Source: Bifidobacterium stellenboschense
Lineage (GTDB): Bacteria; Actinomycetota; Actinomycetes; Actinomycetales; Bifidobacteriaceae
Assembly (NCBI RefSeq): GCF_000741785.1
Contig: NZ_JGZP01000011.1
Coordinates: 90,585 to 154,584, forward strand
Direction: 5' to 3'
DNA length: 64,000 nt
The position numbers and the translations under genes are program-made. The notes beneath the pieces are model-generated. The model was not told the DNA's origin. It saw only the letters and a list, made by a program, of their open reading frames with translations, and did not search any database. Shown here piece by piece: positions 25,986 through 34,121 of this stretch. Within the stretch, counting starts at the first letter, position 1. Every line of letters begins with the position of its first letter.

Positions 25986-26083
25986 GATGCAATACACGAG
26001 GGGATGCGATGATGAACATTTTGGTTGCGGTTATGAGGAACACGCTGAACGATGCAATATACGAGGGGATGCGATGATGAACA
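25986..26083 (+). repeat. 65-base tandem duplication of the XRE start region
   Basis: The 33 bases at 25986-26018 recur at 26051-26083 with one mismatch, including the ribosome binding site GAGGGG and the ATGATGAACA start. A further copy of CACGAGGGGATGC lies at 25978. The duplication gives the gene a second start signal upstream. Confidence 0.85.
26009..26077 (+). CDS. 22-codon upstream ORF overlapping the XRE start
   Basis: It starts at the upstream duplicated ATGATG with its own GAGGGG 5 bases ahead. It reads MMNILVAVMRNTLNDAIYEGMR and stops at a TGA (26075-26077) inside the start region of the XRE gene. The layout predicts translational coupling or competition. It could equally be a by-product of the duplication. 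Confidence 0.4.
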   Translation: MMNILVAVMRNTLNDAIYEGMR

Positions 26084-26787
26084 CGACGGATATACTGCAA
26101 TCGATCATGGCCGACACGGGGTGGACCGCGAGCGAGCTGGCCAGACACATGGGCATCGACAAGTCGTCGGTCGCCAAGGTGCTGCGCGGCGAAAGAAGCA
26201 TGGGATCCGACCTGCTCGCCAAAGGCTTGGAACGAGCCGGATTCACGGTCAGGGTCGAACGGTCGGCACCGTTCGACCCGTCTCCGACGGACGAACTGCA
26301 CGGGCTTCTTGCCGAATTGCGTCGGCCGATCGACCAACGGCTCATCGACAACGGCATGACATGGCGTTCCCTGTCGTCGCGCCTCGACGACCTGTTCCAC
26401 GCTTCCGACCGCGACGACCAATGCATCGCATTCACACAGGCGTCCTACGGCATACGGGACCATCGATGGCTCGCCACATTGGCGGGAATCTACCGTCACC
26501 TGCGATGGGGAGACGGCACGTCTCGCCATCTCATGGCGACGACCGCCACCTCCGTGGGACGCCGATACCGCCTCGCCTCCCCATGGTCTCCGCTGCCGAC
26601 GGGCATCATCGACCATGAACGCGAACGGTCGTCACGCAGGGGAAAGCAACCCGACACGACATTCTCCCAAGGCTTCCTCATCTACAACGTGCTGATACCG
26701 ACCGCGGATCTTCCCGACGAATCCACGCCCACGAACGGCATCGGAACCAACGGCGGAACCGCATGGCAACGGACGGATATACTCTGA
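26074..26787 (+). CDS. XRE-type helix-turn-helix protein
   Basis: Residues about 8-60 form an XRE/Cro HTH (ILQSIMADTGWTASELARHMG, then IDKSSVAKVLRGERSMGSD). The remaining ~175 residues match nothing I recognise and contain no obvious membrane or catalytic motif. GAGGGG is 5 bases before the ATG at 26074 (a second ATG follows directly). The frame is open far upstream but only through repeats. The gene sits between the repeat block and a zinc-ribbon protein gene, so it could bind the repeated palindromes upstream; this is inference. The 12-base word GACGGATATACT occurs at both ends of the gene (26085 and 26772). Confidence 0.7.
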   Translation: MMNTTDILQSIMADTGWTASELARHMGIDKSSVAKVLRGERSMGSDLLAKGLERAGFTVRVERSAPFDPSPTDELHGLLAELRRPIDQRLIDNGMTWRSLSSRLDDLFHASDRDDQCIAFTQASYGIRDHRWLATLAGIYRHLRWGDGTSRHLMATTATSVGRRYRLASPWSPLPTGIIDHERERSSRRGKQPDTTFSQGFLIYNVLIPTADLPDESTPTNGIGTNGGTAWQRTDIL

Positions 26788-26841
26788 AGAAATAGCCAAT
26801 CGACGATCATCGAAGCGGATGAGGGGAAGAAGGGAAACATC

Positions 26842-27852
26842 ATGCGGTATTGCGGACGATGCGGAACGAGGAACACCAACGAGTGCCGGTTCTGCACGGG
26901 ATGCGGCAGCCCACTGACGCCGACAGACACCGAATCGACAGACACCTCACCGATGAGCACCACACCGATAGGCGCCACACCGATGAGCACCACACGGACA
27001 GGCACCGCGCAGACGGGGACCGCGCAGACGGTGATTCCGTCAAGGCGGCCGCCGTTGCCGCCACGGCCCTCCGCACCGGCTTCCACCGCGCAAGGCTCCT
27101 CCGCTCAGTCCCCGCAGCCGCCTCGGTACACGGCACCCCGGCCGTCGGTACCACTCCCGGCAACGACCACAACCACGTCCACGACCACGACATCCGATGG
27201 ACAGCCCGCCATGCCGAAGACGACGGACAACGCCGACACGCTGAAATACGTCGCCGTCGCGCTGCTGCTGGGATTCCTGATCGTCTGCGTCATCGTGGCG
27301 TTCGCGTTCACCAACAAGACGAAGGTCGACCCCTCGACATCATCGAACAACACATTGCCGGAGCTGCCTGCGGGCGTCGTCGGCTACTACTCCAACAAAG
27401 ACTCCGACAAGGACAAGTGCACGATCTACAAGGCGTTCCGCACGTACTACGACACATCGTCGTGCCGGCCCAAGTGGATGGCGAACATCACATCCGATGG
27501 CACGCTCTCCGATGTCACAAGCGGCACCCACTACCGGACCAAAGCGACAGCCGACACGACGGACGACACACTGGGGACTTACGGCGAGCTGACACGCGAC
27601 CTGTACTTCCTGGTGGCCGACGGCGACATCGAGGAGGACGAGATCGACTCGTCGCTCACGCTCCATCTCTCCGTGTGCGATGCCGTCGACGACGAGGATG
27701 ACGGTTCCTACACCGGGTGCCACGAACTCGACTTCCGCGGCACCGACATCAACGACTACAATCTGCACGTATTGTCGCTCACCCCGCGTGAGATCATCAT
27801 CGCCTCGGACGCCAACGGCACCATCTACCGCTACGACGCCGAACAGAGCTGA
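26842..27852 (+). CDS. Zinc-ribbon membrane protein
   Basis: The 336-residue chain starts with a zinc ribbon (RYCGRCGTRNTNECRFCTGCGSPL, four CxxC cysteines). A Thr/Pro-rich linker of about 110 residues follows, then one TM at about 136-158 (YVAVALLLGFLIVCVIVAFAF) and an outer domain of ~175 residues with several Cys residues. The layout predicts a cytoplasmic ribbon and an external domain. A TATACT hexamer at 26778-26783, over the end of the XRE gene, is a plausible -10. The ATG at 26842 lies 12 bases after GAAGGGAAA. It belongs to the same broad architecture as the proteins at 30771-32066 and 57872-59155. The function is unknown. Confidence 0.75.
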   Translation: MRYCGRCGTRNTNECRFCTGCGSPLTPTDTESTDTSPMSTTPIGATPMSTTRTGTAQTGTAQTVIPSRRPPLPPRPSAPASTAQGSSAQSPQPPRYTAPRPSVPLPATTTTTSTTTTSDGQPAMPKTTDNADTLKYVAVALLLGFLIVCVIVAFAFTNKTKVDPSTSSNNTLPELPAGVVGYYSNKDSDKDKCTIYKAFRTYYDTSSCRPKWMANITSDGTLSDVTSGTHYRTKATADTTDDTLGTYGELTRDLYFLVADGDIEEDEIDSSLTLHLSVCDAVDDEDDGSYTGCHELDFRGTDINDYNLHVLSLTPREIIIASDANGTIYRYDAEQS

Positions 27853-27960
27853 CCCTCCCTCCTTTCCTCCGCACGACCCTGATGCGCGACACGCTGAGGG
27901 AGGGGATCGGCGTCGTCCGTGATGGCATGGGGAGGGAAACTTGTCTCAAACTCCGGCGGT

Positions 27961-29649
27961 TCAGTCGTTCCCCGGACGCGGCGGTAGCGGAACGGAGGGA
28001 GGGACGCCGTGTCCCGTTCTCGGCGGCAACGGCACGGAAGGTTTGGAATCGACACGCGTCGGTAATGGAACCGGCGGCGACGTACTCATGGTCACGCCCA
28101 CCGTCGCGGCTCCGGACGGAATCCCGTCGGGCGTGACCGAGGGAACTGGCGGATGCCCACCGTCGTCCGTCGGAGACGCCGACGAGCTTCCCGCCTGCCG
28201 TCTCCGGCGGATGACGATCCACGCAACCGCCGCGACGACGACCAGAACGGCTCCGGCAGTGATGCCGATGCCCACGGTCCTTCCCACGGATCCGGCCGCG
28301 GAAGGACCTTCGATGCTCGACGTGATGCCGGTGGAATACGCGGTGATGCCGAAGTGGTTGAAAGAGCCTTCGCCATCGGTGGTATGAGTCGTCAGCAGCA
28401 CTCGCCCGTCATCGCTCAACGCGTATACGCCCTCACGCGAGGAGTTCTTCTTCAGTGTCGTGAGCGTGTCTTTCTCGGTATCGTAGGAGAAGATCTCCTT
28501 TCTGTCATAGCCGGCGAAGAACAGGTATCGGCCGTCGTTGGTGATTTCGGCGAAGTCGTAGTAATCGTTCTTTACGTACTCCTGCACCTGGTCATACAAT
28601 TCACGGGACAGCTTCTCGCTACGCACCGCCCTGCCCGAGTCGTCCGTGATCGTCAGCATCATGTCGTCGGAGTACTCGTGCGGCAGATCATCGTCCGGCG
28701 AGCCCGACTGCATATGCATGTAGGCCTGCGCGTGTTCGGCATCCGCCAGTTTCCTGTACGGATGGTCGAAGAACAGCTCCCCTTTGCCGCTTTCCGGATC
28801 GATGCGGGCGTAATGGGTGACTTTCGAAATCGAATCGTCGTGCGTGCCGTGCATGGACAACGGACTTACGTAGGCGATGATCGACCCGTCGTCCGCCACG
28901 TGCAGCGGGTCGACGAACTGGGTGGCGTCGACGCCGCCGATGACGATGTCATGGGTTCCCGCCGTCGAACAGGTCGACGCGTCCACCGTCTTCAGCACGG
29001 GCTTCGTCCCGTTGAGTATGACGTGGATGCGTTTGCGGTCGTTGGACGCCAACGTGCCCGTCGCGGCGCCGATGTCACATGCCGCCGTCACCTGCTGCGT
29101 TGCGGGATCGTATATCTGCATGTTGCTTGAGGCTTGCAGATTGTACTCATCGCCCAAATCGGAATCCAGCTCATACGACAGCACCGCCAGCGACCCGTTG
29201 TCGGGGGACGTGCGAACCTCCTTGGCGTTCCACATGTCGACATTGCCGTAGGTCTTGACGTCACCGGTCTTCATGTCGAAGCCGAACAGCGCCGATCCTA
29301 CGGAATCGGTCGTGTAGAGGGTCTTGTTGTCACTGGAGAGCACGACGGGGAACACCATGCCGTTGTTCGGCGCGAGGAAGTCCGCGGACCCGTCGGTGCG
29401 GTATACATGGATGCCGCCATGCTGGTTGACACCCACCGCCTCGCCGGTGCCGTATGCGTCACCATACAGATATGACCCTTCTACGCTCAACGTGTGCTGT
29501 TGCGTAAGCGCGGGTTCCGCCGCGTAGGCCGCGGGAGATGCCGTCAGCATCGCCAAAAGACATACGGCGATCGTTGCGATCGATGCACCGGCGGCCGCAG
29601 GGCGGCGGATGGCAGATGGACGGCATGTGCCGGATTCGTTCGCGGTCAT
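27961..29649 (-). CDS. Secreted, membrane-anchored propeller-like protein
   Basis: The 562-residue product has a signal peptide ending near TASPAAYAAEP (about residue 43). A repetitive extracellular region with blades such as DNKTLYTTDSVGSALFGFDMKTGDV and DGRYLFFAGYDRKEIFSYDTEKDT suggests a seven-blade beta-propeller. One TM follows near residue 465 (VGIGITAGAVLVVVAAVAWIV), stopped by RRRR, and then a cytoplasmic Pro-rich tail with VPLPPR repeats. Such tails often recruit partners. It starts 31 bases after the ppk2 stop on the same strand, so the two may be cotranscribed. No enzyme motif is seen. Confidence 0.7.
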   Translation of the reverse strand: MTANESGTCRPSAIRRPAAAGASIATIAVCLLAMLTASPAAYAAEPALTQQHTLSVEGSYLYGDAYGTGEAVGVNQHGGIHVYRTDGSADFLAPNNGMVFPVVLSSDNKTLYTTDSVGSALFGFDMKTGDVKTYGNVDMWNAKEVRTSPDNGSLAVLSYELDSDLGDEYNLQASSNMQIYDPATQQVTAACDIGAATGTLASNDRKRIHVILNGTKPVLKTVDASTCSTAGTHDIVIGGVDATQFVDPLHVADDGSIIAYVSPLSMHGTHDDSISKVTHYARIDPESGKGELFFDHPYRKLADAEHAQAYMHMQSGSPDDDLPHEYSDDMMLTITDDSGRAVRSEKLSRELYDQVQEYVKNDYYDFAEITNDGRYLFFAGYDRKEIFSYDTEKDTLTTLKKNSSREGVYALSDDGRVLLTTHTTDGEGSFNHFGITAYSTGITSSIEGPSAAGSVGRTVGIGITAGAVLVVVAAVAWIVIRRRRQAGSSSASPTDDGGHPPVPSVTPDGIPSGAATVGVTMSTSPPVPLPTRVDSKPSVPLPPRTGHGVPPSVPLPPRPGND

Positions 29650-29680
29650 GATGGTTCTTTCTCGTTGGTCGGCTAGGCGG

Positions 29681-30712
29681 CTAGGCGGCGAGGCGTCGTC
29701 GGGCCTCGTCGGGGTCGATCTCCGGTTCCAGCGGAGGCCAGGACATGTTCATGTTGCGCAGCGTGGTGCGTAGCAGCTCCGAGACGACGGCCCTCGAATA
29801 CCAGCGGTTGTCGGCGGGGACGAGATACCACGGGGCGAACGTGGTGCTGGTCTTCTCGAACACTTCCTGCCATGCGTCCATGTAGTCGTCCCAACGGTCC
29901 CGCGCGTCCAGGTCGGAGATGTCGAACTTCCAGTATTTGGTGGGATCGTCGAGGCGTGCGAGGAAGTGCCGCCGCTGCTCCTCGCGGCTGGAGACGAGGA
30001 AGATCTTGATGACCGCGCATCCGGAGGCGACGAGACTGCGCTCGAACGCGTTGACCAGATCGTAGCGTTCCCGCCACACGCTTTCGGGAAACGTGCCGTA
30101 CACGTGCGGCATGACGATGTCCTCGTAATGCGACCGGTCGAACACGCCGATCCATCCGGGTTGGGGCAGTTCGCGTTCCACGCGCCACAGGAACCCATGG
30201 GACGCCTCCTCCTCGGTGGGTTTACCGAACCCGTGGTAGTGGATGCCCATCGGGTCACCCTGACGGAACACGTGGCGCACGATGCCGCCCTTGCCGGAGG
30301 CGTCCATGCCCTGCAGCACGATGAGCAGCCGTCTGGGTGAGCCCTTCACGCCGTTCGCGTACATGAGCCGCTGGTAGCGGGCGATGCCCGACGAGCTCAG
30401 GTCGATGAACCGTTCGCCGTCGTACTTGTCGCCGTCGAATCCGGGCGTCTCCCCCGCGCCGGACGCGGCCATCTCCCCCACATCCACTCCATGATGGAAC
30501 ATGAGCCGCTGCGCGGGAGGCAGCGACCAGACGGCGCTCAGCAGCTCGCTTGATTTGGCGGCGTTGGCGAGGCGTTCCGCCACGGTGTCGCTCTCCTCGA
30601 TAGCGCCGATGCGCGCCTCGGCCGCGTCGAGCGCCTTGTCGACGCGTTTGCGCGCCGACTTGCCGCCGCCCTTGCCGGTCTTCCTGTCGTCCTTGATGTC
30701 GTCCTTGGCCAT
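29681..30712 (-). CDS. ppk2: Polyphosphate kinase 2
   Basis: PPK2 transfers phosphate between polyphosphate and nucleotides. The 343-residue product has Walker A GMDASGKGG, the lid region with DPMGIHYHGFGKPTEEE, Walker B-like VFDRSHYED, and the C-terminal WYLVPADNRWYSR. This single-domain layout is the short, class I or III-like form; the nucleotide preference is not clear. The ATG at 30712 was chosen because a TACAAT hexamer at 30720-30725 lies 7 bases upstream, suggesting a leaderless transcript, and because upstream sequence codes nothing conserved. A charged N-terminal helix with DDIKDDRKTGKGGGKSARKR precedes the kinase core. Confidence 0.88.
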   Translation of the reverse strand: MAKDDIKDDRKTGKGGGKSARKRVDKALDAAEARIGAIEESDTVAERLANAAKSSELLSAVWSLPPAQRLMFHHGVDVGEMAASGAGETPGFDGDKYDGERFIDLSSSGIARYQRLMYANGVKGSPRRLLIVLQGMDASGKGGIVRHVFRQGDPMGIHYHGFGKPTEEEASHGFLWRVERELPQPGWIGVFDRSHYEDIVMPHVYGTFPESVWRERYDLVNAFERSLVASGCAVIKIFLVSSREEQRRHFLARLDDPTKYWKFDISDLDARDRWDDYMDAWQEVFEKTSTTFAPWYLVPADNRWYSRAVVSELLRTTLRNMNMSWPPLEPEIDPDEARRRLAA

Positions 30713-30719
30713 GCGTCCG

Positions 30720-30725
30720 ATTGTA
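30720..30725 (-). promoter_or_regulatory. -10 element for a leaderless ppk2 transcript
   Basis: TACAAT on the minus strand ends 7 bases before the ppk2 ATG, so the message would begin at or beside the start codon. No ribosome binding site is present. Confidence 0.5.
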
Positions 30726-30770
30726 CGCCGCCGCGCACGTCCGCAGAAGGCCGCCGCACCCGCGCCGCGC

Positions 30771-32066
30771 TCATTCCAGGTTGACCGGCAGGCAGTCGAC
30801 CTGCCCGTATCCGTTGGAATGGCACCAGTTCCACGCGTCATCGGTCGATCCGAAACTCTCGCCGGAGATGATCACGTAGTATTTCGTCGGGTTCGCGTCG
30901 TAGGTCGGCCAGTCGCCGGACCAGATGAGCAGCACGTTCGGATGCTTGTCGCGCAGCGTGATGAAATGGGCGAGGATGTCGCGGCAGCTCCACGTCTTGC
31001 CGTCGATGACCATGCCCTGCCGTTTGCTCGACAACTGCGTCGTGTACGTGCTCATGAACGCGGACGCCTTGGATTTGTCCTGCGCGACCTGCCATTGCAG
31101 AGCGTTGCACGCGTCCTGTTCGGCCTCGTCGTCGGAGGCGCTTTCGCCGCCGAGCGCCCCGGACCGGGAGGATGGTCCGGTCGACGTGGACGCGCCGGAA
31201 CCGGCGGACGCCGCGTAGACGTATTTGACGATGAGCTCGGCGGGATCGTCCTGGAACGTCCGCTCCAGTTCGGTGGCGGGACGGTAGAACTGCGTGGGCG
31301 CATACGAGAGCTTGATCCGCTTGCCCTTCGCGGGGATCGTCTGCATGTCGGACGAGAAGTCGAACACGGCGTCGGCGACCGTGTCGCCGCTCGAATCGCG
31401 CAGCGTGACGCGCGTCGAATCGTCGTCGAGCGTGGTGGTCGTACCGGATTCGCAGTCGTCGGACGGCGTGACGAGCACGGTGACGACCAGATCGTTGCCG
31501 ACGCTTTCGACGGAGACGACCTTCATGTCCGGTTCCGCGTCGCAGGCGAGGTTCCTGCCTTCCGTATCGGGCCAGGAATCGTCGGAGCCCGTCGTGGTGG
31601 ATTCTGAGGACGCCGACGTGTCCGACGACGATTGCGCCTGCGTGCCGAACTGGAACGGCTTGTTTCCCTGTGACACGGAGATGACGTACATCAGGAGCAG
31701 GATCAGCAGACCGATCAGTATCGGGGACAGCACGGCGAGCGTGACTTTCGTCTCCGAGCTCATGCCCGACGATCCGGACGCGTTCGGGCGCAGGGGCCGC
31801 GCCGCCGGCATCTGCGGACTGGCGGCGGATGTGGATGACGAGGACGCCATCGCGTCGTTCGCCGCCGGGCGCGGCGGGACGGACGGTCGTGGCGGCATCG
31901 CCGGCGACGGCGCGACGCCCGTCCCCGCCCCATACGGCACGGTGCGGTTCGCGCCGCCGTCGAGCACCGTCGCGTCGTTGACCGGCGCGGCGGCGAGCGG
32001 CGCTCCGCATTCCGTACAGAACCGGCATCCCGCCGGATTCGAGAATCCGCATTGCTGACAGACCAT
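30771..32066 (-). CDS. Zinc-ribbon membrane protein, paralogue of the one at 57872-59155
   Basis: The 431 residues start with a zinc ribbon (CQQCGFSNPAGCRFCTECGAPL). A Pro/Ala/Ser-rich linker and one TM near residue 110 follow (LAVLSPILIGLLILLLMYVISV). The external region begins with PDMKVVSVESVGNDLVVTVLVT, an immunoglobulin-like DUF4352-type fold. A C-terminal ~100 residues with paired Cys (KTWSCRDILAHF, WNWCHSNGYGQVDCLPVNLE) ends the chain. The ATG at 32066 has GGAGAAG 6 bases upstream. The PDM-VVSVE-GNDLVVT block is closely shared with the protein at 57872-59155, so these are paralogues placed 26 kb apart on both sides of the chaperone/GTPase locus. Confidence 0.75.
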   Translation of the reverse strand: MVCQQCGFSNPAGCRFCTECGAPLAAAPVNDATVLDGGANRTVPYGAGTGVAPSPAMPPRPSVPPRPAANDAMASSSSTSAASPQMPAARPLRPNASGSSGMSSETKVTLAVLSPILIGLLILLLMYVISVSQGNKPFQFGTQAQSSSDTSASSESTTTGSDDSWPDTEGRNLACDAEPDMKVVSVESVGNDLVVTVLVTPSDDCESGTTTTLDDDSTRVTLRDSSGDTVADAVFDFSSDMQTIPAKGKRIKLSYAPTQFYRPATELERTFQDDPAELIVKYVYAASAGSGASTSTGPSSRSGALGGESASDDEAEQDACNALQWQVAQDKSKASAFMSTYTTQLSSKRQGMVIDGKTWSCRDILAHFITLRDKHPNVLLIWSGDWPTYDANPTKYYVIISGESFGSTDDAWNWCHSNGYGQVDCLPVNLE

Positions 32067-32443
32067 GATTCTTCTCCGTTCTCCTTGACATCCGCGGCGA
32101 CCGCTGCGATGCGGCTCGACGGCCTCCACTCCCCCGAACCACATGCGAGCGGAGGCCACTGCCTCGAAACTCATTCCAGTATATGCCGCGACGGCCACGG
32201 ATCGGGAGACGAAAACCGTCCGACCGCGCGAGCGAAGCCCCCCCCCCGGACAATTCCCGGTCGGGATGCGTGCATGTGGTACGATACGGCTTGTTCAGGG
32301 CACTCGCCCATCTCCTTCTTCTTGTATGCAGATGCGCTTTTCAGTTTTTCGCATCCGGATGCGCCCGTTTCGCGACATATCCCCGCCGACGGATATCGAC
32401 GAACGGCGTGCGACGGTTTCGCGCGCTGAGGAAGGATCGAACG
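32067..32443. other. Divergent intergenic region with a ten-base poly-C tract
   Basis: The 377 bases separate the zinc-ribbon gene from the rightward accessory genes. A run of ten C lies at 32238-32247. Such runs are prone to slippage. No strong promoter pair or hairpin was found. No gene is seen. Confidence 0.5.
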
Positions 32444-33388
32444 ATGTTGGCTCTCCCCTCATCCCGCCCGCAGCGGGTGACCGACGGCGAGGACACGCGA
32501 CGGCTCGCACGCTACGTGCTGTCCGGCTCACGCACGAGGCCGGTGCTCGTCGTCACCGCGCGGGGGAACGCGCACGACGCGTGGAACGACGTCGAGGCGA
32601 TCGCGGCGCTGACGGGCGGCGCGTTGGACGTCGTGCTGCTCGACGGAGCCGGCAGGACCGTCGATGGCGCGGACGAGACGTTCAACGCGGCTCTGGCCGC
32701 GGACGGCCACGGCACACCCGGCGTCTACAACGGGGCGGCGCGGCTCTACCCCGCGCCGCCGGCGGCGACGACGCTCTACTATCTGGACACCGCGGCGCAT
32801 CGCGGCCGGCTGATCGCCGACCTGCTGCGGCGCGACGACGATGCCGCCACCGGACCGTCCGCCGCGCCGTCCGAAGACGCCGTCCGACGGTTCGTCGAAC
32901 GGTCCGACGAGACGCGCTCCTACGATCTGGAGGAACTGCGCAGACGGCATCCGGCGCATGTGATCCGCACGAAGGCGGAGGCGCGCGAACTCGCCGACCT
33001 GCTGCTGTCGCCGGAACGCCGCAAACCGGTCGTCGTGGTGTCGCGGTCGGCGGGATCACGCCGGACGTGCGTGGACGTCGACCTCATCTCGACCATGCTG
33101 CACGGGCTCGCCGCGACCGTGATGCTCGACTCGAACGAGGCGATCTCCGAGTTCAAACGCCACGTCGCGCAACCGGCGTGGGTGTTCGGCGACGCGGGAC
33201 GCGTGTTCCCCGCCGACGCCTCGTGGAACGACCCGAAGGCGCGGATGCGGCTGTTCCTGCCGAACGAGCACGTTTCGCGCATGCTGCTGACGAACATCAT
33301 GATCAAGGACGCGCTGCTGCTGGTCGCCGACGGCCTGCGCGAGAGGATCTCCGAGAACCGCGTGGACCACACGAATCGCACGGAGTGA
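32444..33388 (+). CDS. Two-domain protein of unknown function at the head of the accessory locus
   Basis: The 314-residue product is made of two similar halves. Half one has RPVLVVTARGNAHDAWNDVEAI and VYNGAARLYP. Half two has KPVVVVSRSAGSRRTCVDVDLI and VFGDAGRVFPAD. So a ~100-residue domain with a [RK]PVxVVS/T strand, a DVD/DVE motif and a GxAGRVxP end is duplicated. I recall similar modules in actinobacterial hypothetical proteins but know no function. GAGGAAGGA lies 7 bases before the ATG at 32444, and the frame upstream is not coding-like. It has no membrane segment. It is followed after 200 bases by the zinc-ribbon gene that starts the long operon. Confidence 0.7.
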   Translation: MLALPSSRPQRVTDGEDTRRLARYVLSGSRTRPVLVVTARGNAHDAWNDVEAIAALTGGALDVVLLDGAGRTVDGADETFNAALAADGHGTPGVYNGAARLYPAPPAATTLYYLDTAAHRGRLIADLLRRDDDAATGPSAAPSEDAVRRFVERSDETRSYDLEELRRRHPAHVIRTKAEARELADLLLSPERRKPVVVVSRSAGSRRTCVDVDLISTMLHGLAATVMLDSNEAISEFKRHVAQPAWVFGDAGRVFPADASWNDPKARMRLFLPNEHVSRMLLTNIMIKDALLLVADGLRERISENRVDHTNRTE

Positions 33389-33589
33389 ACCGCCCGCACG
33401 AATCGTACGTCCCACGCAAGTCGTACCGCACCGCCGCGACCCGGCGGTGATACGATGAGAACTGTTTTCGAGGCACTCGCCTCCCCTCTTTTTCAATGTC
33501 GAAACCATTGCGCCCGAAACCATGCGGCAGTCGCCCGACGTACGACGACCGTGCGATGTTCGGGCCGGACGGAGGGAAACCATCATGCC

Positions 33590-33739
33590 ATGTACACCTA
33601 TTACAAGCCCGGCGAATACGGCGCGGACAGCAGCATGGTGCGCGACTGCCCCAGCTGCGGCGCACGCTGCTACAGCAGCTACTCGCTCAACAGCCACACG
33701 AACACCGCCGCCTGCCCGTACTGCGGCCGCGAGTTCTGA
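33590..33739 (+). CDS. Small zinc-ribbon protein
   Basis: This is a 49-residue protein with one C2-C2-type ribbon: RDCPSCGARCYSSYSLNSH then TAACPYCGREF at the very C-terminus. It is too small for other domains. GGAGGG lies 13 bases before this ATG. A closer ATG at 33585 is in another frame, but only the 33590 frame encodes the cysteine pairs. It begins the tight rightward operon; the next gene starts 40 bases later. It may be an adaptor or a structural module shared by the system. Confidence 0.7.
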   Translation: MYTYYKPGEYGADSSMVRDCPSCGARCYSSYSLNSHTNTAACPYCGREF

Positions 33740-33779
33740 CGCGTCGCGATACCGCCGATTCCAAGGGGAAGGCCATCGG

Positions 33780-34079
33780 ATGGAGGATTTGTTCATCGTA
33801 CTCGCGGTCATCGTTCTGGTGCTCGTCGTCATCTACTATCTGGTGGTCTTCCTCATCAAGATCCTGCCGATGATGCTGACGGTCATCGGCGTCCTCACCG
33901 CCGTCGCATTGGGGACGATGCTCGTCATCGGACTCGTCAAAGGCGCGTACGGCGGCATCGTCGGCTACTACGAGACGCTGCGCGACGTGTACGGCAAAGG
34001 CAGGGGGCTCGCCATCGGGCTCGCCGTCACCGCGTTCTGGATCGCGCTCGGCGCACTCGCCGTGGCGCTCGCCGTGTGA
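33780..34079 (+). CDS. Small membrane protein
   Basis: The 99-residue product has two long hydrophobic stretches (residues about 3-45, probably two helices: LFIVLAVIVLVLVVIYYLVVF and ILPMMLTVIGVLTAVALGTMLVI) and a third at the C-terminus (GLAIGLAVTAFWIALGALAVALAV). A short polar loop with YYETLRDVYGKGRG lies between. AAGGGGAAGG precedes the ATG. It recalls no family. Its position between a zinc ribbon and a membrane-associated GTPase suggests a membrane partner. Confidence 0.7.
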   Translation: MEDLFIVLAVIVLVLVVIYYLVVFLIKILPMMLTVIGVLTAVALGTMLVIGLVKGAYGGIVGYYETLRDVYGKGRGLAIGLAVTAFWIALGALAVALAV

Positions 34080-34121
34080 TGCGACGGCGCCGCCGTATCG
34101 ACGCATCATCGGGAAAGGCTC

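Noticed and set aside
26085..26783. 12-base direct repeats GACGGATATACT at both ends of the XRE gene as mobile-element target duplications
   Set aside because: Both copies lie inside the coding frame (encoding TDIL), and no transposase or inverted ends are present. Coincidence or duplication is more likely.
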